Shown: positions 27,254 to 36,375, numbered from the stretch's first letter. The stretch is DNA of 64,000 nucleotides from Marinobacter mobilis (GCF_900106945.1 NZ_FNNE01000002.1:186001-250000); one strand, 5' to 3'. Program-made: numbers and translations. Notes: a model not told the origin generated them from the sequence alone.

Positions 27254-30200
27254 ATGCCTCAATCAAAACAGCTATTTTTGTCGGCTCTGCTTCCACTGGG
27301 GGCCGTGCTGGTCCTCAGCGTGATCGCGCTGGTGGGTGCAGGGTCTGAAAGCACGGTTCAGATGCTGATGGCGCTGAATACCCTGGTCGCTGTGGTGGGA
27401 CTTTTCTTCTCGACTCTGGCGGTTCGCAGTCTTATCGGACAATTAGGTGCAGAGCCCGGTGACCTGAAGCTGGCAGCCGAAGCCCTGGCCAACAACGACT
27501 ATGCCCGGGTATCGGCCGCCGGTGCCGAGCGTGGCACCCTTATGGCTTACCTCGGCACGCTTCGGGACCGACTGGCGAAAAGTGATGAGGATTCGGAGTT
27601 CACAACCCGTATCAGCCAGGCCATTGACCGGGCAGACACCAATATCATGATTGCCGATGCAGACCGCAATGTAGTGTACATGAATGCGTCGGTGGTACAG
27701 ATGCTGCGCAATGCGGAAGGCGATATCCGCAAGGATCTGCCCAGCTTCTCCGTCGATACCGTGCTGAATGGCAGTATTGACCGTTTCCACAAGAACCCAG
27801 CTCACCAGATGAAGATGCTGGAACAGTTGACCGATACCTACCGGACACAGATTAAACTCGGAGATACCACCTTTAGCCTGATTGCCAACCCGATCTTTGG
27901 GGATGATGGCCGCCGGTTGGGGACCGTGGTGGAATGGAAGGATCTGACTCTGGAGCTGAAGGCCGATGAACTGGCGGTGTTCAATACCCGCATCCGTCAG
28001 GCCATCAATGGCGCCAGCACCAACATCATGATTGCGGACACTGACCGCAAAGTTGTTTACATGAATGCGGCAGTCGCCGACATGCTGCGTCATTCCCAGT
28101 CGGAAATCCGTCGTGATCTGCCCGATTTCGATGTCGACGATGTTCTGAATGGCAGCATTGACCGGTTCCACAAAAATCCGGCCCATCAGATCAAGATGCT
28201 GGATGAACTGCGGGACACGTACCGCACTGAGATCAAGCTTGGCAACACCACCTTTGGCCTGATCGCCAGCCCGATATTCTCGGAAACCGGTGAGCGACTG
28301 GGAACGGTCGTGGAGTGGAAAGACCGGACTCTTGAGGTCAAGGCCGAGGAACTGGCGGTATTTAACAGCCGGATCCGTCAGGCGATCAATGGTGCGAGCA
28401 CCAACATTATGATTGCCGATACTGATCGCAACGTTGTCTACATGAATGCAGCGGTTGCCGACATGCTTCGGAATTCCCAGTCTGAGATTCGCCGTGACCT
28501 TCCGAACTTCGACGTCGACACCGTTCTGAACAACAGCATTGACCGGTTCCACAAGAACCCGGCACACCAGATGAAATTGCTTGCTGAGCTGAAAGACACT
28601 TACCGCGCCGAGATCACGCTGGGGGCGACGACCTTTGGTTTGATTGCCAACCCGATCTTCTCGGAAGAAGGTGAGCGTCTGGGGACTGTGGTCGAATGGA
28701 AAGACCGCACTCAGGAGATTGCAGCGGAGCAGGCCGCTGTTTACAACACGCGGATTCGCCAGGCGGTGGATAACTCCAGCAACAACATCATGATCGCCGA
28801 CGAGAATCGAAATGTTGTTTACATGAACAAAGCCGTCGAAGACATGTTGCGCAATGCACAGGACCAGATCCGGAAGGATCTGCCGCAATTCAATATCGAC
28901 GATGTCCTCAACGGCAGCATTGACCGTTTCCACAAGAATCCGTCTCATCAGATGAACCTGCTCAGTCATCTGCAGAGTACCCATCGCGGCCAGATCAGGT
29001 TGGGCGCCAACACGTTTGGCTTGATCGCCAACCCGATCTTCGGTGCGAACAACGACCGTCTTGGAACTGTGGTGGAGTGGCTGGATCGTACTGAGGAGCT
29101 GAAGGCTGCCAGCGACGTGACCAATCTGGTCACCGCTGCATCGGCAGGTGACTTTACCCTACGGATTCCGGTGGAAGGCAAGGAAGGCTTCTTCCTTGAT
29201 ATGGCAACCGGTCTCAATCAGTTGATGGAAACCTCTGACCGGGGCCTGAATGATATTGCCCGGGTTCTTGGAGCCATCGCTGAAGGCGACCTGACCGAGC
29301 GGGTAACAGAGGATTACCAGGGCACCTTCCTGGAACTGAAGAACTTCTGTAACCGCACCACCGAGAACCTTACCCGGATGATCGGTGAAATCCGTATGGC
29401 GTCGGAGACAATCCTCAGTGCCTCCGGCGAGATTGCATCCGGTAACGCTGATTTGTCCAGCCGTACCGAGCAACAGGCATCCAGCCTTGAGGAAACCGCC
29501 TCCAGTATTGAGGAGCTGACCTCCACGGTACGAACCAATACCGACAACGCCAAGCAAGCCAACGTGCTGGCGGAGCAGGCGACGGATGTTGCCTCTGACG
29601 GTGGCGATCTGATCCGTCAGGTGGTGACCAATATGGAATCCATTAACCAGTCGGCGCAGAAGATCAACGACATTATCGGGGTTATTGATGGTATTGCCTT
29701 CCAGACCAACATTCTCGCGCTGAATGCTGCGGTGGAAGCCGCCCGCGCAGGCGAGCAGGGCCGTGGCTTTGCGGTTGTTGCCTCGGAAGTGCGGACTCTC
29801 GCACAGCGTTCCGCTGATGCTGCCAAGGATATCAAGCAGCTGATCTCCGATTCGGTGGCCAAGATCGAAGGTGGTAACGCCCTGGTCAACAAGTCCGGTG
29901 AAACCATGGATGAGATCGTCACAGCGATCAAACGGGTCAACGACATTATGTCTGAAATCGCCGCTGCGTCGGTCGAACAGGCGAGCGGGATTGAGGAGGT
30001 CAATACCGCGGTTGGGCAGATGGATGAAATGACCCAGCAGAACGCGGCATTGGTAGAAGAAGCTGCGGCCGCTGCGGAAAGTCTGCAGTCCCAGGCCGGG
30101 CAGTTGCAGCAGAACGTGTCTGTGTTCCGCCTGGATGACTCGATGGCAGCCCATACAGCCAGTGCGCCGGCGTTGACGCCGAGCCCTGCGCCAAGGCCCG

Positions 30201-30292
30201 CCAAAGCGGCAGCCGACGTTCGGAAGCCGCGAAATTCTCAGCCGACAACGCCGCCGGAGGGTGATGCCGAAGACGATTGGGAGTCCTTCTGA
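27254..30292 (+). CDS. Chemoreceptor with four tandem PAS modules and CheR tether
   Basis: 1012 residues from the ATG at 27254, set by AGGAGG seven bases upstream; a frame from 27149 overlapping cheW lacks this. Two N-terminal membrane spans with almost no periplasmic loop are followed by four PAS modules (about 116-623; each has [23 protein letters not shown] and LGTVVEW), a HAMP-like double segment ([19 protein letters not shown]) and a signalling hairpin (tip [19 protein letters not shown] near 816). The C-terminus ends DWESF, a CheR-binding pentapeptide. It takes the position of aer2/mcpB in P. aeruginosa che2, whose receptor instead has poly-HAMP and one haem PAS. Intracellular ligand or redox sensing is inferred. 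Confidence 0.92.
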   Translation: MPQSKQLFLSALLPLGAVLVLSVIALVGAGSESTVQMLMALNTLVAVVGLFFSTLAVRSLIGQLGAEPGDLKLAAEALANNDYARVSAAGAERGTLMAYLGTLRDRLAKSDEDSEFTTRISQAIDRADTNIMIADADRNVVYMNASVVQMLRNAEGDIRKDLPSFSVDTVLNGSIDRFHKNPAHQMKMLEQLTDTYRTQIKLGDTTFSLIANPIFGDDGRRLGTVVEWKDLTLELKADELAVFNTRIRQAINGASTNIMIADTDRKVVYMNAAVADMLRHSQSEIRRDLPDFDVDDVLNGSIDRFHKNPAHQIKMLDELRDTYRTEIKLGNTTFGLIASPIFSETGERLGTVVEWKDRTLEVKAEELAVFNSRIRQAINGASTNIMIADTDRNVVYMNAAVADMLRNSQSEIRRDLPNFDVDTVLNNSIDRFHKNPAHQMKLLAELKDTYRAEITLGATTFGLIANPIFSEEGERLGTVVEWKDRTQEIAAEQAAVYNTRIRQAVDNSSNNIMIADENRNVVYMNKAVEDMLRNAQDQIRKDLPQFNIDDVLNGSIDRFHKNPSHQMNLLSHLQSTHRGQIRLGANTFGLIANPIFGANNDRLGTVVEWLDRTEELKAASDVTNLVTAASAGDFTLRIPVEGKEGFFLDMATGLNQLMETSDRGLNDIARVLGAIAEGDLTERVTEDYQGTFLELKNFCNRTTENLTRMIGEIRMASETILSASGEIASGNADLSSRTEQQASSLEETASSIEELTSTVRTNTDNAKQANVLAEQATDVASDGGDLIRQVVTNMESINQSAQKINDIIGVIDGIAFQTNILALNAAVEAARAGEQGRGFAVVASEVRTLAQRSADAAKDIKQLISDSVAKIEGGNALVNKSGETMDEIVTAIKRVNDIMSEIAAASVEQASGIEEVNTAVGQMDEMTQQNAALVEEAAAAAESLQSQAGQLQQNVSVFRLDDSMAAHTASAPALTPSPAPRPAKAAADVRKPRNSQPTTPPEGDAEDDWESF
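27599..29122 (+). repeat. Four-copy 381-bp tandem repeat encoding PAS modules
   Basis: The IMIAD codons start at 27644, 28025, 28406 and 28787: exactly 381 bases (127 codons) apart each time, with no insertion or deletion between copies. Copies 2 and 3 are the most alike ([26 protein letters not shown] in both). Boundaries are set arbitrarily at one phase of the repeat. Confidence 0.92.
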
Positions 30293-30316
30293 CGTGGCGG
30301 CGGGTGGTCAACAGCG

Positions 30317-31150
30317 ATGACGCAGATGGAAGCCGTCCAGAGGGAATTTGAGTACCGCAAGGAAGACTTTCAGGCCATCCGCCAGATTCTCTATCGGGCT
30401 GCCGGCATCAGCATGTCCGACAGCAAGGAACAGTTGGTGTATAGCCGGATTGCCCGGCGCCTGCGGGCGCTGGGCATGAGGTCTTTTGCGGATTACCTGG
30501 ACTATCTCAAAGGCAGCAGTCAGGAGCAGGAAGAGTTCGTAAATGCGTTGACGACGAACCTCACCGCGTTCTTCCGCGAGTCCCATCACTTTGACATTTT
30601 GGCGGGCTATCTGAAACAGCACCGTGCTCCGGGGCGTAAATTCCGGCTCTGGTGCGCGGCGGCCAGTACCGGTGAAGAGCCCTATTCCATGGCCATGGCC
30701 GCGATTGATGCGCTTGGCGACAATCCGCCTGTCGAAATTCTCGCGACGGATATCGATAGCAAGGTCCTGGCTCATGGACGGCGAGGGGTGTATCAGGAAG
30801 AACGGGTGAAAGACCTCACCCGCAATCAGTTACGGCGGTTTTTCAAACGGGGGACGGGGCCCAATGCCGGGCTGGTAAAGGTTCGCAAAGAGGTCCAGCG
30901 TCTGGTGGAGTTCCGGGAGTTGAATCTGTTGTCGGCAAACTGGCGGCTGGATCCACCCTACGACCTGATTTTCTGTCGCAACGTAATGATCTACTTTGAT
31001 AAACCGACTCAAACCAAGGTGCTGGAACGGATGCTGCCCTTGATGCGCCCGGATGGTTTGTACATTGCCGGGCATTCCGAAAGCTTTGCTCACCTGTCGA
31101 AGCTGGTACGGCTGGTTGGCAAGACAACCTATCAGGCCGTGGGCGGGTAA
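30317..31150 (+). CDS. cheR: CheR receptor methyltransferase
   Basis: 277 residues. The N-terminal helical domain reads FQAIRQILYRAAGISMSDSKEQLVYSRIARRLRALGM; the SAM-binding domain follows with FRLWCAAASTGEEPYSMAM, EILATDIDSKVLAHGRRGVY and DLIFCRNVMIYFD. It transfers methyl groups from S-adenosylmethionine to glutamates of the chemoreceptors. It immediately follows the receptor that ends in the DWESF pentapeptide, the expected docking site for the CheR beta-subdomain. A gap of five bases separates it from cheD. Confidence 0.95.
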   Translation: MTQMEAVQREFEYRKEDFQAIRQILYRAAGISMSDSKEQLVYSRIARRLRALGMRSFADYLDYLKGSSQEQEEFVNALTTNLTAFFRESHHFDILAGYLKQHRAPGRKFRLWCAAASTGEEPYSMAMAAIDALGDNPPVEILATDIDSKVLAHGRRGVYQEERVKDLTRNQLRRFFKRGTGPNAGLVKVRKEVQRLVEFRELNLLSANWRLDPPYDLIFCRNVMIYFDKPTQTKVLERMLPLMRPDGLYIAGHSESFAHLSKLVRLVGKTTYQAVGG

Positions 31151-31155
31151 CCGGT

Positions 31156-31761
31156 ATGGCGCTATCGGAGGGGCAGTGGGCAGGAAACTCCTATTATGAC
31201 CGACATTTCCAGCGGCAGGCGGTCAAGATACTGCCGGGGGAGTACTTCACCACCAGTGGCCACGAGGTGATTGTCACGGTGCTGGGGTCCTGTGTTGCCG
31301 CCTGCCTGCAGGATCCGGGGACGGGTATCGGGGGCATGAACCACTTTCTGCTGCCCCAGAACTCGGAGGATGACAGTTGTTTGTCGGCCCGCTATGGCGT
31401 TAATGCCATGGAGTTGCTGATCAACGAAATGCTGGCTATGGGGGCGGTCAAATCCCGCATCACTGCGAAGGTTTTTGGTGGGGGGCATGTGATTGAGGCC
31501 ATGTCCAGCAACCGTGTCGGCACGCGTAATGCCGAGTTTGTTGAGGGATTTCTGCGCAATGAGCAAATCCCCATCGTAGCCAGCGACTTGTGCGGCGACT
31601 ATCCCCGGAAGGTGTATTTCTTCCCGGATACCGGACAGGTCTGGGTCAAAAAGATTCGTAATCTCAAGAACGATACGATTCTGGTCCGGGAACAGTCGCT
31701 CAGGGAGCGTCTGGCACAAGACCAGGTGGCTGGCAGTGTAGATCTGTTTTTGGAGTCATAG
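31156..31761 (+). CDS. cheD: CheD receptor glutamine deamidase
   Basis: 201 residues with the CheD core: ILPGEYFTTSGHEVIVTVLGSCVAACLQDP (catalytic C46), GGMNHFLLP (catalytic H63, the usual 17 residues on), YGVNAMELLINEM and KVFGGGHVIEAM. It deamidates receptor glutamines to glutamates so that they can be methylated. The C-terminal tail is longer than in Thermotoga CheD. Its stop is directly followed by the cheB start with no gap. Confidence 0.94.
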   Translation: MALSEGQWAGNSYYDRHFQRQAVKILPGEYFTTSGHEVIVTVLGSCVAACLQDPGTGIGGMNHFLLPQNSEDDSCLSARYGVNAMELLINEMLAMGAVKSRITAKVFGGGHVIEAMSSNRVGTRNAEFVEGFLRNEQIPIVASDLCGDYPRKVYFFPDTGQVWVKKIRNLKNDTILVREQSLRERLAQDQVAGSVDLFLES

Positions 31762-32826
31762 ATGGCGATTTCGGTTTTAGTAGTGGATGACTCAGCACTT
31801 ATTCGTCAGGTTTTGGGAGAAATGATACGTACGGCTCCAGGCTTCCGTCTGGTGGGGGCTGCAGCCGATGCCTATGCTGCCCGGGACCTGGTGAACAAGT
31901 TTGCGCCCGATGTCATTACTCTGGATATCGAGATGCCGCGTATGGACGGGCTGTCCTTTCTGGCCCGTTTGATGAAAGCGCGTCCGACCCCGGTGGTGAT
32001 GGTGTCGACCCTGACTGAAAGTGGTGCCGACGCAACCCTCAAGGCACTTGAGTTGGGGGCGGTGGACTACGTGGCGAAACCTAAACTTGATATCAAACGC
32101 AATCTTGAGGCCTATCGCAGCGAGCTGCTCGAAAAGCTTCAGGTGGCGGCCGCGGCAGGAGAAGGCATTCGTCGTGTAGCCGGCCAGCGGGGGGCCTCCC
32201 CAGAGCGGATTTCCACCACTTTGTCGGTCCAGGGGACCGAGCATATCGTGGCCATCGGCGCCTCAACAGGGGGCACTGAAGCCATCAAGACCGTGCTGGA
32301 AATGCTGCCCGTTGGCATGCCCGGTATAGTCATGACCCAGCACATGCCCCCGGGTTTTACCCGGTCGTTTGCCGAGCGGCTCAACCGCAGTTGTCGCCTG
32401 AATGTACTGGAAGTGCAGGGCGGCGAACGTATTCTGCCGGGTTACGCGTATCTGGCGCCCGGTGACCGGCATCTGCTGGTGGAGCGCTCAGGGGCTGACC
32501 TGATCTGCAAACTGTCGGACAGCGAACCGGTGAACCGGCATAAGCCAGCGGTGGATGTGATGTTCGATTCGGTGGCTGAGGTTGCCGGTGCCAGTGCCAC
32601 GGGCGTGCTGTTGACCGGCATGGGTAAGGACGGAGCGGTTGGCATGCTGCACATGCACAACAGCGGCGCCCGTACCTTTGCCCAGGATGAAAAAACATCC
32701 GTTGTCTATGGTATGCCCAAGGAGGCTGTAAAACTGGAGGCCGTCGATGAAGTGCTTCCATTGACGTCCATCGCGGCCAGCCTGGTGGAACACATAAAAC
32801 GGGTCAGCAAGGGCAACCGGGTCTGA
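31762..32826 (+). CDS. cheB: CheB receptor methylesterase/deamidase
   Basis: 354 residues. Receiver domain with D9/D10 and phosphoacceptor D55 (ITLDIEMPRMDG), K at VAKPK, a linker, then the esterase domain with catalytic S168 (GASTGG), H194 (TQHMPPGFT) and D290 (TGMGKDGAVGM), matching the spacing in E. coli CheB. It removes receptor methyl groups when phosphorylated by CheA. Last recognisable chemotaxis gene; a small orphan follows after 16 bases. Confidence 0.95.
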   Translation: MAISVLVVDDSALIRQVLGEMIRTAPGFRLVGAAADAYAARDLVNKFAPDVITLDIEMPRMDGLSFLARLMKARPTPVVMVSTLTESGADATLKALELGAVDYVAKPKLDIKRNLEAYRSELLEKLQVAAAAGEGIRRVAGQRGASPERISTTLSVQGTEHIVAIGASTGGTEAIKTVLEMLPVGMPGIVMTQHMPPGFTRSFAERLNRSCRLNVLEVQGGERILPGYAYLAPGDRHLLVERSGADLICKLSDSEPVNRHKPAVDVMFDSVAEVAGASATGVLLTGMGKDGAVGMLHMHNSGARTFAQDEKTSVVYGMPKEAVKLEAVDEVLPLTSIAASLVEHIKRVSKGNRV

Positions 32827-32842
32827 TCAGGGCAGCTGCAGA

Positions 32843-33118
32843 ATGATTAATCAGAACGACAGCGTACTGGACGAATACATTGGCGCCATGTTCGGCCAAC
32901 CGGTGTCACCTCCGACGTCGGGAACCCTGTTCCCGGACACCCTGGAGCCGGTCCGGGCCGACCGTTCTTTGCAATGCACCTGGGCAATGCCCTGTAATCA
33001 GACCGAAGCAGTGACGGCTGCGCTAATGCTGTGGCAACTGTTCCACGGCTTGCCCGCTGGTCGGTTACGTGTGACGCTGCATCAACGGGGCCGGGCCATG
33101 CTGGGAAGATTCCGCTGA
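32843..33118 (+). CDS. Small orphan at the end of the chemotaxis operon
   Basis: 91 residues starting MINQNDSVLDEYIGAMFGQP, 16 bases after cheB, so probably cotranscribed. No signal peptide, no cysteine pattern, no known family. The C-terminal third (AALMLWQLFHGLPAGRLRVTLHQRGRAML) could be one helix and a strand. The N-terminal DEYIGAMFGQP faintly recalls the start of CheW-like array proteins, but no CheW domain follows. It may be a real small protein or a remnant; coding character is only moderate. Confidence 0.45.
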   Translation: MINQNDSVLDEYIGAMFGQPVSPPTSGTLFPDTLEPVRADRSLQCTWAMPCNQTEAVTAALMLWQLFHGLPAGRLRVTLHQRGRAMLGRFR

Positions 33119-33180
33119 CCAGCGTCTCTGCCCGGAAACCTGGCTTCGGCCAGAGTGCATCCCGGAATGTCAGGCAAACC

Positions 33181-33708
33181 ATGGGCAGACATCAACGAAA
33201 TATTGTTTTGATCGGCATGCCGGGCAGTGGCAAGAGTACGATTGGTGTGCTGTTGGCAAAGGCCCTGGCGATGGGGTTCATTGACACTGATCTGCTGATC
33301 CAGGCTGATCAGGGCCAAACCTTGCAGGCCATCGCCGACGAACATGGCTATCAGTACTTTCGAAACGTTGAAGAAAAGGTGCTATGCCAGCTCGAGGTCT
33401 GCGGCCAGGTCATCTCGACCGGGGGCAGTTCGGTATACAGCGACCGGGCCATGCGGCACCTCAGGCAGAATGGACTGGTCGTATTTCTCGATGTCCCCCT
33501 GGCGGCGGTCCGCGAACGGATCGGAGATTATAGCCTGAGGGGAATCTCCCGGCGGCCGGGGCAAAGCCTTGATGACCTGTTCCAGGAGCGTTACCAGCTC
33601 TACGCCCGTTATGCGGATATCACCGTTGACGGCGATCTCGGTTCTCAGGGTGAGGTCTGCGAGGAAGTTCTTCATGCATTACCGCCATTGGTCACGGGCG
33701 GCGTATGA
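33181..33708 (+). CDS. Shikimate kinase-like P-loop kinase
   Basis: 175 residues from the ATG at 33181 (MGRHQRNIVLIGMPGSGKST). Walker A GMPGSGKST, FIDTDLLIQ (the D-x-D substrate/metal motif), FRNVEEKVL (the F-R-x-x-E motif) and ISTGGSSV align with shikimate kinase. The third motif is GGSS where true AroK/AroL enzymes have GGG, so the substrate could differ. LRGISRRPGQSLDDLFQERYQLYARYADITVDG matches the LID and C-terminal part. A separate housekeeping aroK near aroB is expected elsewhere. A hairpin follows the stop. Confidence 0.82.
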   Translation: MGRHQRNIVLIGMPGSGKSTIGVLLAKALAMGFIDTDLLIQADQGQTLQAIADEHGYQYFRNVEEKVLCQLEVCGQVISTGGSSVYSDRAMRHLRQNGLVVFLDVPLAAVRERIGDYSLRGISRRPGQSLDDLFQERYQLYARYADITVDGDLGSQGEVCEEVLHALPPLVTGGV

Positions 33709-33734
33709 TGCTGGTCAGGGCCTGTCATGAAAAA

Positions 33735-33771
33735 CGGCAGCCACTCCACGGTTACCCGGTCGTGACTGCCG
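33735..33771. terminator. Hairpin between convergent genes
   Basis: CGGCAG pairs with CTGCCG and, past one mismatch, CAC with GTG, closing a loop of about 17 bases. It lies between the kinase-like gene and the convergent ybaK-like gene. Weak T content. Confidence 0.4.
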
Positions 33772-33791
33772 CCCTGTAAGCAACGCCCGTG

Positions 33792-34247
33792 TCAGAAGTG
33801 GACCACGTGTGGCCGCACCAGGCGTTCATAATCCTGGTAGCTCATCTTCATCACTTCATCGTGGCTACCAGCATTGAACGCGATACTTTCATCCTCCCGC
33901 AGATGTTCGCTGACAAACGTTTCCATATTGTATAGGTTGCCAAACGGTGGCATGGCCCCGATATCGCAGTCGGGGAAGGCGTCCCGCAGCTCGCTCTCGT
34001 CGGCCAGGGTGATGTCGGTGGCTCCGATGGCTTTTCCCAGTTGTGCCAGATGCACCTGGTCAATCGCTGGCAGCACGGCCATTCCAACACGGCCCTTGGC
34101 CTTGAAGATCACCGATTTGGCGAACGACTTGCCGGGAATGTGTGCGGCCTGTGCGGTGCGCATGGCGTCCGGAGTGGGGGAGTGAACCTGGGTCTGGTAA
34201 CGGACCGGATGCTCCTCCAGGTAACGTTGGAGTCTTTCGCTGATCAT
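33792..34247 (-). CDS. YbaK/EbsC-type aminoacyl-tRNA deacylase
   Basis: 151 residues from the ATG at 34247 (MISERLQRYLEEHPVRYQ), with AGAGGAGGGA upstream; the open frame further up is discarded. The YbaK domain is seen in VHSPTPDAMRTAQAAHIPGKSFAKSVIFKAKGRVGMAVLPAIDQVHLAQL (the conserved lysine in FAKSV), DIGAMPPFGNLY and VSEHL. These proteins hydrolyse mischarged Pro-tRNA or Cys-tRNA(Pro) in trans. The A-x(3)-H and GAMPPFG pattern is of the short stand-alone type. Single gene, convergent with the shikimate-kinase-like gene. Confidence 0.87.
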   Translation of the reverse strand: MISERLQRYLEEHPVRYQTQVHSPTPDAMRTAQAAHIPGKSFAKSVIFKAKGRVGMAVLPAIDQVHLAQLGKAIGATDITLADESELRDAFPDCDIGAMPPFGNLYNMETFVSEHLREDESIAFNAGSHDEVMKMSYQDYERLVRPHVVHF

Positions 34248-34483
34248 GGCGAATCCCTCCTCTAGGTGGTTGTGACAAAACTCGTCCCTGTCAGACAGAC
34301 ATCCCTCCTTTTCAGTATAGACCTCACCTTCATCCGGGTTAATGACCGAATCCGTGGCTGGCGCTTCCGTGCGGCCCGGCAATGAAGGTATCTACGGATT
34401 GAGCCCGACTATCGTCGTCTGGAGAATGCGCTACCTTTCTGTTTGTATTGCCTTTTCGGAAAATTTCTCAGTTGGAGCCCTGT

Positions 34484-34882
34484 ATGGTCGGAACGCCGGC
34501 GGATATTGTTTTTCAGAGTTATGGTCGTTGTTGCAAGAGCGAGCAGTTCTTCGTTGATTTTTATGATTACTTTATGGCCAGCTCACCGGCCATCAAGGAT
34601 CGATTTCGTGTGACCGACATGAGTCAGCAACGACATTTGCTGCGTAATGGAATCATGCAGCTGGTGCTGTATGCCCGTGGCATGTCAGATCGCAAGCTGC
34701 GGTCACTGGGGGAATCCCACAACCGCTCCGGCTACAATATTCCCAGTGAGTGGTACAGCCTGTGGCTTGACTCGCTGATGAAGACCGTCAGCAAACATGA
34801 CCCCGAGTATTCCCGGGCCCTTGATACCTGCTGGCGGGACGTGTTGACGCCCGGCATCGACCTGATCCGGGACGCCTACTGA
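34484..34882 (+). CDS. Globin-like protein
   Basis: 132 residues from the ATG at 34484 (MVGTPADIVFQSYGRCC), preceded by GGAG. The pattern FFVDFYDYFMASSPAIKDRFRVTDMSQQRHLLRNGIMQLVLYARG fits globin helices A to E, and LRSLGESHNRSGYNIPSEWYSLWLDSLMKTVSKHDPEYS fits helices F to G, the histidine in GESH being the likely proximal haem ligand. The distal side has a glutamine or histidine in MSQQRH. Length suits a single-domain globin. No reductase or signalling domain is fused. Likely roles (oxygen, NO or redox handling) are inference. A haem-free globin-fold protein remains possible. Confidence 0.65.
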   Translation: MVGTPADIVFQSYGRCCKSEQFFVDFYDYFMASSPAIKDRFRVTDMSQQRHLLRNGIMQLVLYARGMSDRKLRSLGESHNRSGYNIPSEWYSLWLDSLMKTVSKHDPEYSRALDTCWRDVLTPGIDLIRDAY

Positions 34883-34945
34883 TAAGCTGATCGGTGCGCA
34901 CGGGGACCGGGTCGTACACGCGGTATCTGCAGCGGAGGGCAGGGC

Positions 34946-35158
34946 ATGGACTTCCGGCATGGCATCGAACAAATTGTTGCGGATAGGGAACACGGCTCAG
35001 GCTGGCTGGTTGCCCGGATCAGCTGGTTACTTGAGTCCGTGCAGGAGCGGCCGCAGAGCGTCAGCTTTTGCGCTGGGGGCGTTCCCCTTGCCGCTCACGT
35101 TCACCTGATGACCGAGCCGCCTGATTGCGACGGGGCTGTCATCGAATGGGGCGCGTAA
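34946..35158 (+). CDS. Possible small protein (70 aa)
   Basis: Starts MDFRHGIEQIVADREHGSGW, with GGAGGGCAGGGC just upstream, and overlaps the end of the convergent XRE regulator gene by 20 bases. Downstream of the globin-like gene by 63 bases in the same direction. No family, no signal peptide, two cysteines. The good ribosome site and consistent direction favour a real gene; the short length and overlap keep confidence low. Confidence 0.4.
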   Translation: MDFRHGIEQIVADREHGSGWLVARISWLLESVQERPQSVSFCAGGVPLAAHVHLMTEPPDCDGAVIEWGA

Positions 35159-35918
35159 TCCCATGGCCCGGGTAGAGCTTGTTATCACCTGACTTGCGGT
35201 ACTGCTGGAAAACCGACACCTCCCAGGGCCGGATGGCCATCATCAAGCTCATCCCGAAACGTTGGTCCAGCGGCAGTGACAGGTCTTCCTGGTGACAATG
35301 GCGGAAATCGAGTGCCAGCCGTCTGAGCTTTTGCTGCATCACCTCGTTGGAACGGGGGGACAACATGCCGTTGAGAAAGAGCCGCAGTTCTCCGGGCCGA
35401 TTGAAACGGCAATTGAAGAAGTCCGTCTGCACGTGGGACTCGAAAAAGTCCTGAATGGGGCCGTTCTTCTGCCAGTGGAAGTCGTGGGTGATCAAAGGTT
35501 TGATCCGGTTGCCGGGTAGCAGTTCGATCAGGCCCATACGATCCAGCGTGGCAAGTCGCTGAATCACCTCGGTTTCGCTCAGGGTGTAATGTTCAAGCAT
35601 CTGCTGGAAGGTCCAGCGATTGAGCGTGCAGATGGCAACGAGCAACAGCGAGATATCGGACACCAGTTGTCGTTCCTGTTCGACCGCCAGCTGGTTGATC
35701 CGGGGCTCGGGCTCCAGCCCCCGTACCAGATCACTGATCTCCAGTCCCATCACCGCGCATATCTGATCCAGCCGTTTCAGTGAAAACTGCCGTTCTGCAA
35801 ACAGCCGCTTCACGCTGGCTTCGGAAAGATCCAGCGCCTCGGCCACCTGTTGATAGGTCAGGCCGTGTTCCTTCAACGCTTTCTTCAGTGCATCCACAAT
35901 CGCCGTGGTTTGGGCCAT
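35139..35918 (-). CDS. XRE family transcriptional regulator with C-terminal sensor-like domain
   Basis: 259 residues. N-terminal helix-turn-helix: AIVDALKKALKEHGLTYQQVAEALDLSEASVKRLFAERQFSLKRLDQICAVMGLEISDLV. After it comes a helical second part with LNRWTFQQMLEHYTLSETEVIQRLATLDRMGLIELLPGNRIKPLI, which reads like a winged-helix unit, then FNRPGELRLFLNGMLSPRSNEVMQQKLRRLALDFRHCHQEDLSLP. Similar XRE proteins are common and uncharacterised in marine gammaproteobacteria. The target is unknown; the divergent YiaA/PspA operon is the nearest candidate. No inverted repeat was noticed in the 187-base gap. Confidence 0.82.
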   Translation of the reverse strand: MAQTTAIVDALKKALKEHGLTYQQVAEALDLSEASVKRLFAERQFSLKRLDQICAVMGLEISDLVRGLEPEPRINQLAVEQERQLVSDISLLLVAICTLNRWTFQQMLEHYTLSETEVIQRLATLDRMGLIELLPGNRIKPLITHDFHWQKNGPIQDFFESHVQTDFFNCRFNRPGELRLFLNGMLSPRSNEVMQQKLRRLALDFRHCHQEDLSLPLDQRFGMSLMMAIRPWEVSVFQQYRKSGDNKLYPGHGITRPIR

Positions 35919-36105
35919 GGTTCCGGATCTCTTGGGTTTGGGTATCAGTATTCAATACCAGATGTTTAGGGTTGTGCAACTTTTAGGCTTTCTGTGGCCG
36001 GCGCTGGCGCTGGCAGGAATAGTGTCCTGCAAGCGGGCACATCGTGCCCTATGGACTCCGGATGGAGTTGAAGCAACAACCCTGTGAAAGCAGTTGGAGA
36101 TGGAC

Positions 36106-36375
36106 ATGGACAATGAGCTTGGCAGTAATTCAGCGGGATGGATGTTCTTTGTGAAGGCGTCGTTTGCCATTGCCTTGCTGGCAACGGCGCTGGGTATCGT
36201 ATTCGCCCCAATCGATATCCTGGTCAAGGGTTATATGGGGATTTGCGCCCTGTTTCTGGTGAGCACCGCCATCACTCTTTCAAAGACCATGCGTGATGAT
36301 CACGAAAGCAAGCGTATCCACAACCGGTTGTCTGAAGCGCGGGCTCAGCAACTGTTGAAAGAATACACGGAGTAA
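36106..36375 (+). CDS. YiaA/YiaB-like two-span membrane protein
   Basis: 89 residues from the ATG at 36106, which has GGAG six bases upstream; ATG at 36100 and TTG at 36094 are alternatives. The yiaAB helix-pair domain is clear: GWMFFVKASFAIALLATALGIVFAPIDILVKGYMGICALFLVSTAITLSKTMRDDHESKRIHNRLSEAR. Function unknown, but these proteins often neighbour PspA-like genes, as here. Its stop codon shares a base with the next start (TAATG), so the two are translationally coupled. Confidence 0.82.
   Translation: MDNELGSNSAGWMFFVKASFAIALLATALGIVFAPIDILVKGYMGICALFLVSTAITLSKTMRDDHESKRIHNRLSEARAQQLLKEYTE

Noticed and set aside
27443..28984. 513-codon open frame on the minus strand
   Set aside because: It is the exact antisense of the PAS array; its own internal repeats mirror those of the receptor, it has no ribosome site and the plus-strand frame has clear PAS motifs.
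27599..29122. CRISPR-like or minisatellite array
   Set aside because: The period is 381 bases, in frame, and every unit encodes a PAS module; no short direct repeats with unique spacers are present anywhere in the window.
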